In this document: piece after piece, positions 1 to 10,782 of the stretch
Position numbering within the stretch: the first letter of the stretch is position 1
How the letters are laid out: each line of letters begins with the position of its first letter
Assembly: GCA_022701365.1 (NCBI GenBank)
Contig: JAKUHH010000094.1
Span: 63,043 to 127,042, forward strand
DNA: 64,000 nt
DNA from: Mycocentrospora acerina
Taxonomy: Eukaryota; Ascomycota; Dothideomycetes; Pleosporales
Direction of reading: 5' to 3'
Notes under the pieces: model-generated
Database searches by the model: none
What the model saw: only the letters and a program-made list of their open reading frames with translations
What the model was told of the DNA's origin: nothing
Position numbers and translations under genes: made by a program

Positions 1-1
1 T

Positions 2-1549
2 CAAACCGGAGCTGAAGTCGCCTTGGACTTAGGCTATTTGGAAGATCCGATGAGTGACGAAAATTTTCTTCCTTTCCATTACCGTACACTGCGATTTGTG
101 TCGCTGGACATTGACGTTGCTGAAAGTAGTGACCTAGTAATGACAGGTCTTGAACTTCTTGAAACACACTACCCACTGGAGGTCCTCGGAGCATTTCGTC
201 TCCCAACTCCAGATACGCACGCAGATTTGTATCATCTGATGTGGAAAAATAGCATTCAGACACTGGTCAACTGTATGCATGACTGCTACGAAGATTGTCC
301 TTTTTACGAGCAGTTACAGTATGCCATGGACGTCAGGAGTTCTTGTCTTTTTACCTACGCTATTTCTGGCGACGACAGGATGGCTCGCCAGGCTATCATT
401 CAGTTACGTAACTCATACCGGCCTGGAATAGGATTGATTGCAAGTCGTAGCCCATCACATCAGTTACAGATAATACCTCACTTCTCTCTATTTTGGATAT
501 GTACAGTGACGGATCACTTTGAACACTTCGCCGACGAACATTTTACGCGCCAGTTTCTCGCTACCTGTGACGGTATACTTGAAACGTTTGCCCGTCGGAT
601 AGACGCCACCATTGGACTGATTGCATCAGGAAAGAAAGAACTAGCAACAACCTGGGATTTTGTTGATTGGGCTGTTGAGTGGCAACCGATGGGTATTCCT
701 CAACAAAGTACTGGCTTCCAAACTTTCACCAGCTTAATATATGCATATACACTGCAGAGGCTTGCTCGTGTTGTAAGTCATCTAAGTCGTCCAGCACTCG
801 GCCAGGAATATACGTCAAGATCAGATGCCATAATCGATGCTGTACGTGCCCATTCTTGGGACGGTACTGCTATTACGGATGGTCTGGTCGAAAAAGTGGT
901 CCCCTCAAAAGATTTCAGCCAACAAAACCAGATTTGGGGAATTTTGTCCGGAGCCGTGAAAGATGACGAGGCTGAAGTCTTGCTTGCCCGTTGCCTGAAA
1001 CCCAAGAATGGACCAGCAAAAGACGCCGGAGAAGATGTCCACTTCACAAAAGCATCAATGGCCATGTCCATATACACACTAAGAGCTATGTCGAAGGTTG
1101 GAAAGTCATTTTACGATAACATGTTCCACACGTTTTGGGAACCTTGGCGACATCAAATATCTCAGAACCTAACAACCTGGTGCGAGGACGACATTACTTT
1201 GCGATCAGACTGCCATGCATGGAGTTCTGTACCGTTGTATGAGTTTATGACTGAAGTGGCTGGTATGACACCAACCGCCCCAGGCTGGCATGGTATTACC
1301 TTCAAGCCTCGAGTTGCCTTGTTTCCTACTTTCGATGCTAAAGTTCCGCTTGGAGGTCTACTAGCACCCGGCGTTGCGCATGTTGCTTGGATAACAGAAT
1401 CTGACTCGGCGAGCATTCGCGTCTCGGTCGAGCTTCAGAACATACCACACAAAGCCGTCACGCTACGCGTGATGTTCCCAGATGGACGAGTGGAGGAGCA
1501 TATCGGGCCAAACGTATCCGTAGTCTTCGAACTGAAAAGCAGTTCATGA
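2..1549 (+). CDS. alpha-L-rhamnosidase-like glycoside hydrolase (GH78), 5' end outside window
   Basis: The reading frame is open from base 2, so the gene begins upstream of the window and only the C-terminal ~515 residues are visible. GH78 enzymes remove terminal L-rhamnose from plant glycosides and pectin side chains and are usually secreted in fungi. The segment with EDCPFYEQ about 90 residues into the visible part corresponds to the GH78 'DCP' motif that opens the (alpha/alpha)6 catalytic barrel. It is followed by barrel repeats with conserved Trp residues (TTWDFVDWAVEW) and by the beta-sandwich C-terminal domain that normally ends these proteins. The stop codon is at 1547-1549. A sugar transporter follows in the same direction about 1.1 kb downstream, which suggests uptake of the released sugar or of another plant sugar. 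Family assignment is fairly secure; substrate is not. Confidence 0.72.
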   Translation, partial: QTGAEVALDLGYLEDPMSDENFLPFHYRTLRFVSLDIDVAESSDLVMTGLELLETHYPLEVLGAFRLPTPDTHADLYHLMWKNSIQTLVNCMHDCYEDCPFYEQLQYAMDVRSSCLFTYAISGDDRMARQAIIQLRNSYRPGIGLIASRSPSHQLQIIPHFSLFWICTVTDHFEHFADEHFTRQFLATCDGILETFARRIDATIGLIASGKKELATTWDFVDWAVEWQPMGIPQQSTGFQTFTSLIYAYTLQRLARVVSHLSRPALGQEYTSRSDAIIDAVRAHSWDGTAITDGLVEKVVPSKDFSQQNQIWGILSGAVKDDEAEVLLARCLKPKNGPAKDAGEDVHFTKASMAMSIYTLRAMSKVGKSFYDNMFHTFWEPWRHQISQNLTTWCEDDITLRSDCHAWSSVPLYEFMTEVAGMTPTAPGWHGITFKPRVALFPTFDAKVPLGGLLAPGVAHVAWITESDSASIRVSVELQNIPHKAVTLRVMFPDGRVEEHIGPNVSVVFELKSSS

Positions 1550-2440
1550 GGTGATGTCGGTAGAATGATACTCCGAGCTGAACAATAAAGACCCCGCATT
1601 CTCCACAAGCATGGTGGTCGTTGGTACCCTGTACTAGTAATTTTGCCCTGCTTCACTAGGCTTGCCCTTGGCAGTGCCAAGCTGACACAATTCTACCCGT
1701 GCATACGCGTATCCAATTCTGATTGAAACCTACATACCGCTAAAACAAGTCTTCCTCTCAGGTTTCGGAACCAAGTCTTGGCATTTACATAATCAGAGCT
1801 TCCGCGTATTGATGTTTGGCTACAAAGGGCAGCAAAGATGATTCTGAGCCTCATGTGATCGACGTCAACCAATTTAAGCATAAACTTGTCGGAACATGAC
1901 CACGTGAGCGACAAGGTCCTTTTAACTGCCCTATGCACAGTTTCCCTGGTGTTTTCTTACGCATGTTACCACTAATTTCTACAAGAATTTATGGTCGTTA
2001 TGACTGTACAAAACTCGAGACGAGCAATTTGGAAACTAGTTCCTTGAGATGCTCACAATGTTCGGGGGAATACAGCTTCATCTGTCGTATTCCATGCCCT
2101 AACGTCGATATTTTTGATCTAAACTAATACTAGATTGCCTGAAATTTTACTGTGGCTTCACAGCTACATCGCTAAGTTTCATACTGGTCACGATACGGAA
2201 TAATAGACTCCACTATATTCGCTTACCTCCATCTCCGACAGAACCAAGAAGCGTTGAACGGATACGGGAAGAAAAAAGTTACTCAGACAAGCGCCTAAGT
2301 ACAAAAGACTCCGCTTCGTGACCATGAAGCCGAACGGCCCAGATCGCACTACTCCAGCTTGTTCACACCCGGCTTTACGCACTGCACTAGACGACCGCTA
2401 ATTCTCAACCCGGCTCTCCGCGTCGCGCGTGGCTTGTGTT
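1550..2440. other. intergenic, no gene seen
   Basis: Holds the 3' flank of the GH78 gene and the distal upstream region of the transporter. Short open frames here have no recognisable domain or splice context. Confidence 0.6.
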
Positions 2441-2484
2441 CCCCGGACTAGAGCCCCAGAACCCCAGAACCCCCAGAACCCCAG
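2441..2484. promoter_or_regulatory. cluster of five CreA/Mig1-type sites
   Basis: Within 44 bp there is one CCCCGG (2441) and four CCCCAG hexamers (2454, 2462, 2471, 2479). All match the reverse complement of the CreA consensus SYGGRG. The last four lie in a short tandem repeat with 8-9 bp spacing. The cluster is ~170-210 bp upstream of the transporter start, the usual place for carbon catabolite repression sites. Function is inferred. Confidence 0.6.
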
Positions 2485-2515
2485 ACTTTGGATCTCCGTA
2501 AAGATCTGTCCAATG

Positions 2516-2522
2516 TATAAAA
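2516..2522 (+). promoter_or_regulatory. TATA box of the MFS sugar transporter
   Basis: TATAAAA lies 131 bp upstream of the start codon at 2653 and just downstream of the CreA-type cluster. Confidence 0.5.
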
Positions 2523-2652
2523 CTTCATCATGAGCCCCCGGCTTCAAGAATTATCAACAACCAGCTTCTACTCAGGTACATCCCCTTTGGAGCGTTGACG
2601 CTGATCATCTCATCGCCTCTTCTCGTCAATCACACTCCCGCATTTCGTCAAC

Positions 2653-4277
2653 ATGCGCCCGTCTCCAGTAGCACCCGTGGGTTCGGTCATGCCCGACAGC
2701 AGCATTGATACCAATCGCTGGTGGAAGCATCCGAATTTACGCCGACTCAATCTAATCCTGATAATTCCTATGCTCTCTATCTTTACACAAGGGTGAGTAA
2801 ACCAACATCATATCAATAACATGCAGGATACATTGGCTTACGTAATACCTCATGATGCAGTTTCGATGGCTCCATGATGAACGGTCTTCAGTCCGTTGAG
2901 CAGTGGCGACTCTATTTTGGCGAGCCCAAAGGCTCAACCCTAGGTCTCTTCAACGCCGCATACCCAATTGGTGGACTTTGCGCGATTCCATTCATCTCCG
3001 CTGTGAGCGACAACTTTGGTCGTCGCTTCGGTCTTGCCTGCGGTGGGCTCATTTGCTTGCTTGGAGCCGCTCTCCAGGCATCTGCTCAGAATCTCCCCAT
3101 GTTTGTTATTGCGCGTGGTATCCTCGGCTGTGGAACTGTTTTCCTTGGATCGGCTGGAGCGCCGTTGATCACCGAAGTCGCCCACCCCGCACATCGAGCC
3201 ACTGCTACTGCTCTCTTCAACACTTCGTACGCCTTGGGAGCTATTGTAGCAGGTTGGACGACGTTTGGAACTTTCCGCATTGATTCAAGTGCATCATGGC
3301 GCATCCCATCCGGCCTCCAAGGACTTCCTTCCCTTATCCAGTTGCTGGGCTTGTACTTTGTACCTGAAAGCCCGCGTTGGCTTGTTTCCAAGGACCGCAA
3401 TGAAGAAGCCTTAGCTACATTAGCTAAATATCATGCCGAGGGAGACGACCAGGATCCCCTCGTTCAGTTTGAATTCAACGAGATTAGAAACGCCTTGGCC
3501 TACGAACGCAGCATTGACCGCGGTAGCTGGCTGCAAAACTATTTGGAGCTTTTCAGGACACCCGGAAACAGGAAGCGGATGTTCATCATCCTCTGGGCGT
3601 CGTGCACTGCACAAATGTCAGGAAATGCTTTCATCTCGTATTATCTCTCGCCCGTCTTAACCTCAGTTGGGCTGACAACCAGTCTGCAACAAACGCTCAT
3701 CAACGCCACCCAGCAAATGCTTTCCTGGTTCTCTGCTCTTTACTTTGCTACTCTTCCGCAGAAAGTAGGACGAAAGCCTCTTTTCATCGCATCGCTATCT
3801 GCCATCTTAGTCTGTCTGATCAGCATCACAACAGGAAGTGCCGTATTCGCCAACAACAATTCAAACAAGGCCGCTGGTGGTGCCGTTGTTGCATTCCTTT
3901 ACCTCTTCTCTCCAGCATACAACTTGGGTCTCAACGGAAATCTTGGACTCTATATCACCGAGATACTTCCATTCAGTCTCCGCATGAGAGGGCAGGCCTG
4001 CTTCCAGCTGTTCTCAACATGCTTCTCGCTCATCTCGACATATGCCGTTCCTGTAGGTCTGGAAAATATGGGCTGGAAGTTTTACATTATTTTCCTTCCC
4101 TGGGTTGTGATTGAAATTGTTGTTGTCTACCTGGTGTATCCTGAGACCAAGGGGCCGTCGCTCGAGGAAATCGCCTTCTTGTTTGATGGTCCAGATTCTA
4201 CTGCTGTTCTTGTCTCAGAGAAGGACGAGGATGGAGCTATTCGTGTCGAAGTCACTGATGTGATGCACAAGGTGTAA
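2653..4277 (+). CDS. MFS sugar transporter (hexose/lactose-permease type)
   Basis: Two exons, 2653-2792 and 2861-4277, give 518 aa. The 68-nt intron splits a glycine codon and restores the conserved TQGFDGSMMNG segment in the first membrane helix. Family signatures are present: D-x-FGRR-F-G in the loop between helices 2 and 3 (about residue 97), PESPRWL at about 215-221, GRKPLF between helices 8 and 9, and PETKGPSLEE after the last helix. About twelve hydrophobic helices can be counted, so it should be a plasma-membrane proton-coupled sugar porter. The subfamily resembles fungal lactose/hexose permease-like transporters; the sugar cannot be told from sequence alone. The promoter carries a TATA box and a CreA-type cluster, which suggests glucose repression. 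The upstream tandem GH78 gene suggests a rhamnoside or plant-sugar context. Confidence 0.88.
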
Positions 4278-5413
4278 TGTTGTTTAGGAATATGTCATGT
4301 TGGGGCACAGCTCATGTAGCTCTCCAATTAAGTCTGATCTAGGTTTTATTTAGCAAATGGTTATTGATCGCAATTAGGTTCAGCTAGGTACTCTAAAGCA
4401 GCTTCCAATATTTACCAAGTTATTTCTGCTCTCTGCTATGCATCCATGCCTAACTCGGGGCTCCCACCCTAGCGTGACATGATCGGAAATATGGTGAAAA
4501 GTAACACGAAGCAGTGTGAATACACAGTGTGAGTATGGCCAACTCTTCGCGTCGTCTCCTGGTACAAGATGAGCCCAAGTCTAACAATCGTCGTCTTGAA
4601 CGAGCAAGTTTGGAAAATGACAGTGCTACTAAATGTCAGCATAGCCGCTGCCTACTTAAACAGTTCTTCCATGTAATCAAATAAGTTCTGTTGTCTCGAT
4701 TAAGTAACCGGGAAATATTCTGCGGAGAATTAGAGCTCGCTGGCTGCGAACTTTGCACATTGCAACTGAACTAGAGTAAGGAAAAGATATAGAGATAAGA
4801 CATGCCTCGAGATCTTAATTGAATTTATTGGAAACCAAAAAGTCCTTGAAGTCTTCCGAAACTTTCAAGAATGTCAGTTGTAGTATTTCCAAGAGAATGA
4901 AAGTGTTGGTGATGTAGTGACGTGGTGGTAACGTTTACGAATGTTTAAAGCGGCTCGATCTGACTAGTTGACCTAGGTAAATAAGTATGACAGGCACTTC
5001 TGAAATATGTAAAACTAAATTCGGACGATGAAGGCCTATCTAGAGTTGAAGATAGGGAAGAGTGTTAAATAATTCGGTGAATCCTTTCGCATTGCATCAG
5101 TGTTGGCAAACTGGCAAAACAACCCCCGTAAGTGCCTAGGTAGTGGTTGTTATTGTAACGATTTGTACAAAGAAATGCGAAAATCTGTTTCGTGACTGCT
5201 GAATGTAGGCGAATGTGAATATAAAGTAAGACATTTTAATGAAGCAAGCTACCAATGCAAGAGAAGATGACGAAAAAATCAATGAAGAGGGAAGTGATTT
5301 GGATGATGAATTTAAATTTTTTTCGTTGATCGTACTTTGATGTTACCCCAATCCCGCTAATGTGATGTCATGTTCCTCCAATCCCCTAAGATGTCTTTCC
5401 TACAATGTATGCT
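4278..5413. other. intergenic, AT-rich, no gene seen
   Basis: About 1.1 kb with frequent stops in all frames and no recognisable protein, RNA or repeat. Confidence 0.6.
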
Positions 5414-5530
5414 CTACATGACGACGCAGAAGCACGACTCATCGCATCCACAGCAGTCGCATGATTCGCCGCAAGAGACGGGCTTGGGCTTGACAATGGT
5501 GGAGATAGAAGAGGCGATGCTAGCAGGCAT
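5414..5530 (-). CDS. metallothionein-like small cysteine-rich protein
   Basis: A 38-residue reading frame, complement of 5414-5530, too short for ordinary gene callers. The first 19 residues have no cysteine. The second half has seven cysteines at 20, 24, 26, 27, 29, 33 and 35, including C-x-C and C-C pairs separated by Gly, Ser, Asp and Glu, the pattern of fungal copper/zinc metallothioneins. It would be a cytosolic metal-binding protein. Two further signs support a real gene: a TATA box (TATAAAAG) about 206 bp upstream of the ATG, and a well-formed 61-nt intron just before the start (GTAAG donor, CTAAT branch, TTCTTAG acceptor) that would lie in the 5' UTR. The sequence is not a close match to the Neurospora-type peptide, whose cysteines begin almost at the N-terminus. 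The CDS itself has no intron. Confidence 0.6.
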   Translation of the reverse strand: MPASIASSISTIVKPKPVSCGESCDCCGCDESCFCVVM

Positions 5531-5564
5531 TTTGGTGAAGTTGAGAGGATTTGTTTTGGAGGTT

Positions 5565-5625
5565 CTAAGAAATCATTAGTTACAACTGTGGAATGCAGAA
5601 AGATGGATTGGAGGTAGGTTCTTAC
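5565..5625 (-). other. predicted 5'-UTR intron of the metallothionein-like gene
   Basis: On the minus strand a GTAAG donor at 5625 and a TTCTTAG acceptor ending at 5565 enclose 61 nt with a CTAAT branch-like site. It lies 34 nt upstream of the ATG. RNA evidence is needed to confirm. Confidence 0.45.
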
Positions 5626-5735
5626 GTTTAAAGTGGAAGTCTGAAAAGGTTTTGGCTGGTGCAGATAGATGGCTGGTCGAAGAGGTGTGGAAGAGTGATT
5701 TGAAATAGCAATAATGATGTCGTGGGAAGGAGTCC

Positions 5736-5743
5736 CTTTTATA
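5736..5743 (-). promoter_or_regulatory. TATA box of the metallothionein-like gene
   Basis: TATAAAAG on the minus strand, ~206 bp upstream of the ATG at 5530 and ~110 bp upstream of the predicted 5'-UTR intron. Confidence 0.5.
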
Positions 5744-8551
5744 TCCACCTCGGGTAGAGGTCATTGTTCAGCTCATGTATGCGCTCATAAGTGTCTAGCT
5801 GCCTCCACACTCCCGAGACCACCTGTACACACCGTCATCTCGCAGGCAAGTCGTATTCCAAAACCCTGACCCCCAAACACCCACAGATACCGGTTTCGAC
5901 ACCTGACAGCCCTTCAAGGCATGATTGGATACTGGACACTCGCAAGCACCGCCTCATTCCTGGTACTAACCACACAGAGCAGGCACTCTGCCGTTCAAAT
6001 CACAAAGACAAGGGCAGAAGCGTGGCTGCCGTGGCTCAGCTAGCTCCACATGATGCTCCTCCAGCAACGATTGGCCTTGAAGATGATTGCACTCGTGGCT
6101 GGAAGACAATCGGAGGCTGAGGCATATCCAGAACCAATCAGCATGGGAAAGCTTACGCGGCATAAGCTCCGTGGCGTCAGAAAATCCCTCAGCAAAGCAG
6201 AGAACAAGCTTTACCAAGCCTTTACGGATACCTTGGCTGTTGGAAGTAGCGCCGGGTATGTCGGCCCAACGCCTTGCCAGACCCGCATTGAGCCTGTGGC
6301 ACAGATGTGCGTGTGGAAAAGGTGACGTCGTGTTACAGGCATCATAATGAATGCGCTGGTGATGTGCGATGTAGAGACGTAGATAGCTTGATAAGGGAGA
6401 GAGCGAGCGAGTCGTCTAACTTTTCCGATGGTGCTGTACAACTAGGTGTGGCTTATCGAAAAGAAGTCGCTCAATGCGTCGGTGTGTTTACGGGCTGAAG
6501 TGTTAGAGCCACACTACGGGCGTTTCGACCTGTGCGTATGATTCGACAAATGTCACCAATTGATACTTGCAATTTACCGTCTAATGCAAATGTCTCGTGT
6601 CGTGGTTGTCAAGCGCTCGTAATTGCGCGCTCTTGTTCGCCAGTGAAATAACAGCGCAAAACTAACCTGGAGGAGGATGCCTCGTTTCAGCACTAAGCGT
6701 ACCTTCTGCAGTGCATTTTTGTGTGTTGCTCCTTATCTTGTTACATCTACCATCAGTGCTTCTCATCACATGGCACTCGGTCTAGACTCAGCAACAAGCC
6801 CCCATCTTGGTCAAAAAATAGCCGGAAATTATAACCGTACACCACAAAGAGGCCGGCTCAAGGACATGACTCCTGATGCTCCGAGCAGTCAATCGCTAAG
6901 CAAATCTCTCTCTGCAAGCTCTCAAATTGAATACTCACAAACCGATGCCAGCACATATTCCCTCATAAGTAAGCCATAGCCCCAGCTCATTCCCACAACT
7001 CTAGAGACAATACCCTCTTAAACGATCCGGATCAAGATCAAAATCCACCATTTGCTCCAGGTCAGTATCAAAGCTATTTACTCTGCGAAGAGGAAACCCT
7101 TCCCCTCCACCTTATCTGCTCAAAAAAAATCGGTCGATACCATTACGTGAGAACTGCCAAATCGACCGAGCCGTCATTATTATGTAATAAAGCACTCCCC
7201 TCTTCCCCCGGTAACGGAGAACCATATTACGATTGACTGTTACGATCCTTGAAAAGAACACCAGTAGAAACAGTCAAGATAAAAAGAGCCAAATTGCAGA
7301 AGAGAGAAAATTAAACAAGCTAAAAGAATTCCTCAAGACCAAAAGAGGAAATAAAAGCGTTACGCCACTTCCGTTCTTAGGATTATTTCACCCTTCATTT
7401 TTTTCTTCCAAAAAACGTCTACCTTTTTTTTAGGTAAGAATACGTAATATACTTTTACATGCAAAAACGCACACAAATATAACCGCTCTTATTGTACTAA
7501 TTACTCCATTCCTACTCTATACGAACACCAAACCCCCTCCCTCTCTGTTTCTGTTTCTCAAACACACATATGTACACACACGCTTCATCCACAAACACCC
7601 CCACTTACTCAAACAGAAAAACCCTCCACATCAACCAATACAAAAAAAGCCAACAAACCTCAGTCAAAGAGAAACGAAGAAATATATATATACACGAATT
7701 CTCTCCAACAAGCACCCCATTAAGAGAAATCCAGTCTATAAACATCTATACAGGAGTGAATGAATAAAGTATATATACACACATATATACAGCTCTCAGC
7801 ATGAATTTTTTTTAAAAAAAAAAAGGAAGTTGTACCAGACCAGACCAGACCAAACAGATAGTCAGATAGACAGAGAGACAGATAGCAATGCATAACAAAC
7901 ACTCAGACAGAGTATATCAATCCTTCTTTTATTCTTCGTCGTCTTCTTCTTCTATCCACACGTAGGTAGGTAGGTAGACAGGTAGTAGTCATTGGTTCGG
8001 CGAGAGAGACAAGGAAAAAAAAAAGGAGAGTCGAAGTTTCTGCGATTGTCAGAGGTGCACGCCGTCACAAGTATAATACCCATGTCTCAAGGACACCAAA
8101 TATATGCGTCCTGAAAACGTCGAGTGTGCCCCCACTCTTGTCGCACAGTCAAAATGGTTCCCATTGATAAATATCAGCAAGCATGTTTCATCGTCATTTG
8201 GCCCATCAACTCGAGTATGACAATCCTGTGTCACGACTACAGAGAACCATAGTCTGCAACAGTAATTCTAGCAGGAAAAATAAGCCTCTCCATACAAATG
8301 CCGCTACCCTAAACACCCTGCTATCCAGCGAGCTTCACGAATAATACACATACACAACCACCCAACCATACATCTTTTCCATCGGCCAAATCAACTACTC
8401 ATGATTCAGTCATTGCTTCATCCATAGCCATTCTCACTTCCCCCTACGCACTAATTAATACCTAAACAATCATCCACCAATCCTTCCACGTTGCTTTTAA
8501 CGTACACATTGCATACAACGTCAGCTCGGTAGATTTAAAGGACTTGCAAGC
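5744..8551. other. intergenic, low-complexity in places, no gene seen
   Basis: Short open frames (for example plus strand 6677-6979) show no domain and no splice context. From about 7430 the DNA becomes rich in A and AC/TA runs, with CAGAC/AGATAG-type repeats near 7838-7885 and (GTAG)4 at 7962-7977. The last several hundred bases probably include the coronin 3' UTR. Confidence 0.55.
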
Positions 8552-10782
8552 TCAAGACCTTGCTTCCTCAAGTTCAAGCTCCAGCTGCCTGATGCGTTCA
8601 TCCTTCTCACGATCAACGGGTCCTGTGGGTGCAACGTTGGTTTTTAGAGAGGTGACTTCCTTGAGCAGCAGCGCAATCTGGTCAGACTGATCGGACATGA
8701 CCTTGTTTTGATGTTCGAGCTGATGTTTGATGTCGCCCAGTGCGTCGCGAAGTGCTGAAGCAGGGCCGCCAGCGCTCGGAGTGGGTGCAGAGATGGGCGT
8801 AGGAGTAGCGCTAGCAGGAGGCGTGGACTTTCGCTCAATTGGAGCGGCAGCGGGCGCAGGAGTCGACTTGACAGGGACTGGTGCCGCAATCTTCTCTTCC
8901 TGCTTGACAGTGGTAGCAGCTGACGGACGCTGGATTGGCTTTGCGACTTCCTCAAAGCTCGACGTACTTTCGTCGTCAGAGTCGGCGTCTTTGTCGACGA
9001 ATCTATCGGCCTGTGAAGCGAGCGAATCTTTGTTATCTTTGAGCTGTGGTGGTGGGCCACGAGGGGTTGCCGCAGGTTCTGGGGCAGCCTTGGGCGCCTC
9101 CGTCTTGGTAGGCGAGACAGTAGGTGCGGGCGAGAGCTGCGTGGGCTTGTAGTCAGACTCAACCTCCTTGGGAGCATCTCCGTCATAGACGCTCTCGAGG
9201 GAGATCTTAGGAGGCAATGCGGTCTTGCCGCCAAACCATTCCGCAGCCGTGGTTCCGGCGTTGAGGCCAGTCGTGGGTGGGTAGATGTCGCTCTGGAACA
9301 TCTCAGCACGGCGTGGGACGATGAACGAGACGGGCTCAATGTATCCGTCGTTGACCGTCTTGAAGCAGCGTAGGACCTCGTTCTCATGGAGGTTGATGCC
9401 GCGCTTGGGGAGGAAGGCGATGCCGCGCTGGGGATTGGGCGATGTGTACTCAGACAGGTACTCAAACTTGTCATTCTCGTACTCGTAGTAGCGGATGTTG
9501 CCGTCACTGCAATGGTCAGCCAGTTTCCCTCACAATGCAGTAGAAAAGCACTCACCCCTTGCCAGCCAGGTACAGGCACTGGGTGCCGTCGTCCCAGAAG
9601 GGCATGCACACACCCGAGATGGAGTCGAGGATCTGGAAGCCGCCAATGGGCTCCTTGGGGTTGCGCGGGTCCCACAGACCGAGCTGGCGGTCGCTCATGC
9701 GCGAAAAGCCAGTCGTGGCAATGCGATCCGTCTCGCCCATCCAGACGGCGCGACTGTTTTTCGCGCCGGGGTGGCCGGGGACCTCCTGCGCAGGCTTTTC
9801 CTGGCGCACATCCCACACACGCAGCTTCTTGTCGCGGCTGGTCGTAACCAACAGCGAGCCGTCGGCGCTCCACGACAGCGACTGCACAATGTCATTGTGC
9901 TTGAGGGTGAGCTTGGCGGCGCCGGCCTCGACGTCCCACAGCTTGACCGTGTAGTCGCCGGACGAACTGGCAAGAACGTTTTCGGCGGCCGTGTTGAAGA
10001 GCACGTGCCCAACTTTCCTGGGCAAGCGTTAGGAGGCGCTATGAGCAGAGGGGCCGGAATGCAAGGTCGCACCTCATGTGGCCGCTGAGCCTAGCAACAG
10101 GCGCAACGTCGGCGGGCTCTTCGGCGTCCGTGTGCAGCGAGAAGTTCTCGGGCACCTTCCAGATGAAGACCTGGTGTCTGCTGTCAGCACGTGTCGTCCA
10201 GCCGTGGCCGCGCTGGGGGCGTCATCGCACCTTGCCATCGTCCGAGGCTGACGAGATGAGCGAGTCGTTGAAGGGGCTCCTGCAGAGGCGTCAGTCGTGC
10301 CTGCCTGGACGCAGTGCGCAGGGCGGCTGGGCGTACCAGTCGGTGTCGAGGACGGCGGCCGTGTGGCCGCGGAAGAGGGGAATCTGCTCGGGAGCACGCC
10401 CGCGCTCCTCGAGGGGGATGACGGCAAAGGCGCCTCCGCCGCTGGACTCCCAGTTGACCGAGATGTATTCCGGGTTGGCCTGTGGAGCGTGAGCGGGCGC
10501 ATGGCGAGGTCGCGTGCGAGGCTGTGCTGACCTTGATCAGGTTCGTGTCCCAGGCATTCTTGGAGATGCGCAGGTTGTCGTAGCATTGCTCCTGCACGGC
10601 GTGTTAGCGGGCCGCCGGGCTTCAGATGCACACGCAGCAGGTGCGCGCAGGTGCAGCAGCCGTACCTTCTTGGTGCCCTTGCCAAACACGTGGCCTGGTT
10701 GCCGTTGTCAGTTGGTGTCAGCATCACCGCGCGCACGCTGCAACTCACGGTACTTTGACGCTCGCACGAACCGGCCGGCCAT
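8552..10782 (-). CDS. crn1: coronin (actin-binding WD40 protein)
   Basis: Eight exons on the minus strand (10782-10749, 10694-10666, 10591-10532, 10479-10337, 10279-10231, 10170-10073, 10017-9556, 9506-8552) join without frame breaks into 609 aa, the usual length of fungal coronins. The protein opens with MAGRFVRASKYRHVFG, the coronin N-terminal signature. A seven-bladed WD40 propeller follows, with the coronin-specific DTDWSPFND and a Trp-Asp repeat set (SGDYTVKLWDVE, TSRDKKLRVWDV, LGLWDPRN). After it come the coronin extension (GNIRYYE, GIAFLPKRG), a long Pro/Ala/Ser/Thr-rich unique region (about 400-560) and a C-terminal coiled coil ending in ERIRQLELELEEARS. Coronin bundles actin filaments and regulates the Arp2/3 complex at cortical patches. 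The many small 5' exons are typical of this gene in Pezizomycotina. Confidence 0.93.

Noticed and set aside
6677..6979. 100-codon plus-strand frame with a hydrophobic N-terminus resembling a signal peptide
   Set aside because: Composition after the start looks random, there is no cysteine pattern and no promoter signal, so it is not called.
8644..9873. 409-codon minus-strand frame overlapping coronin
   Set aside because: Arg/Ser/Leu-rich shadow frame of the coronin exons; the overlapping frame is the real coding one.
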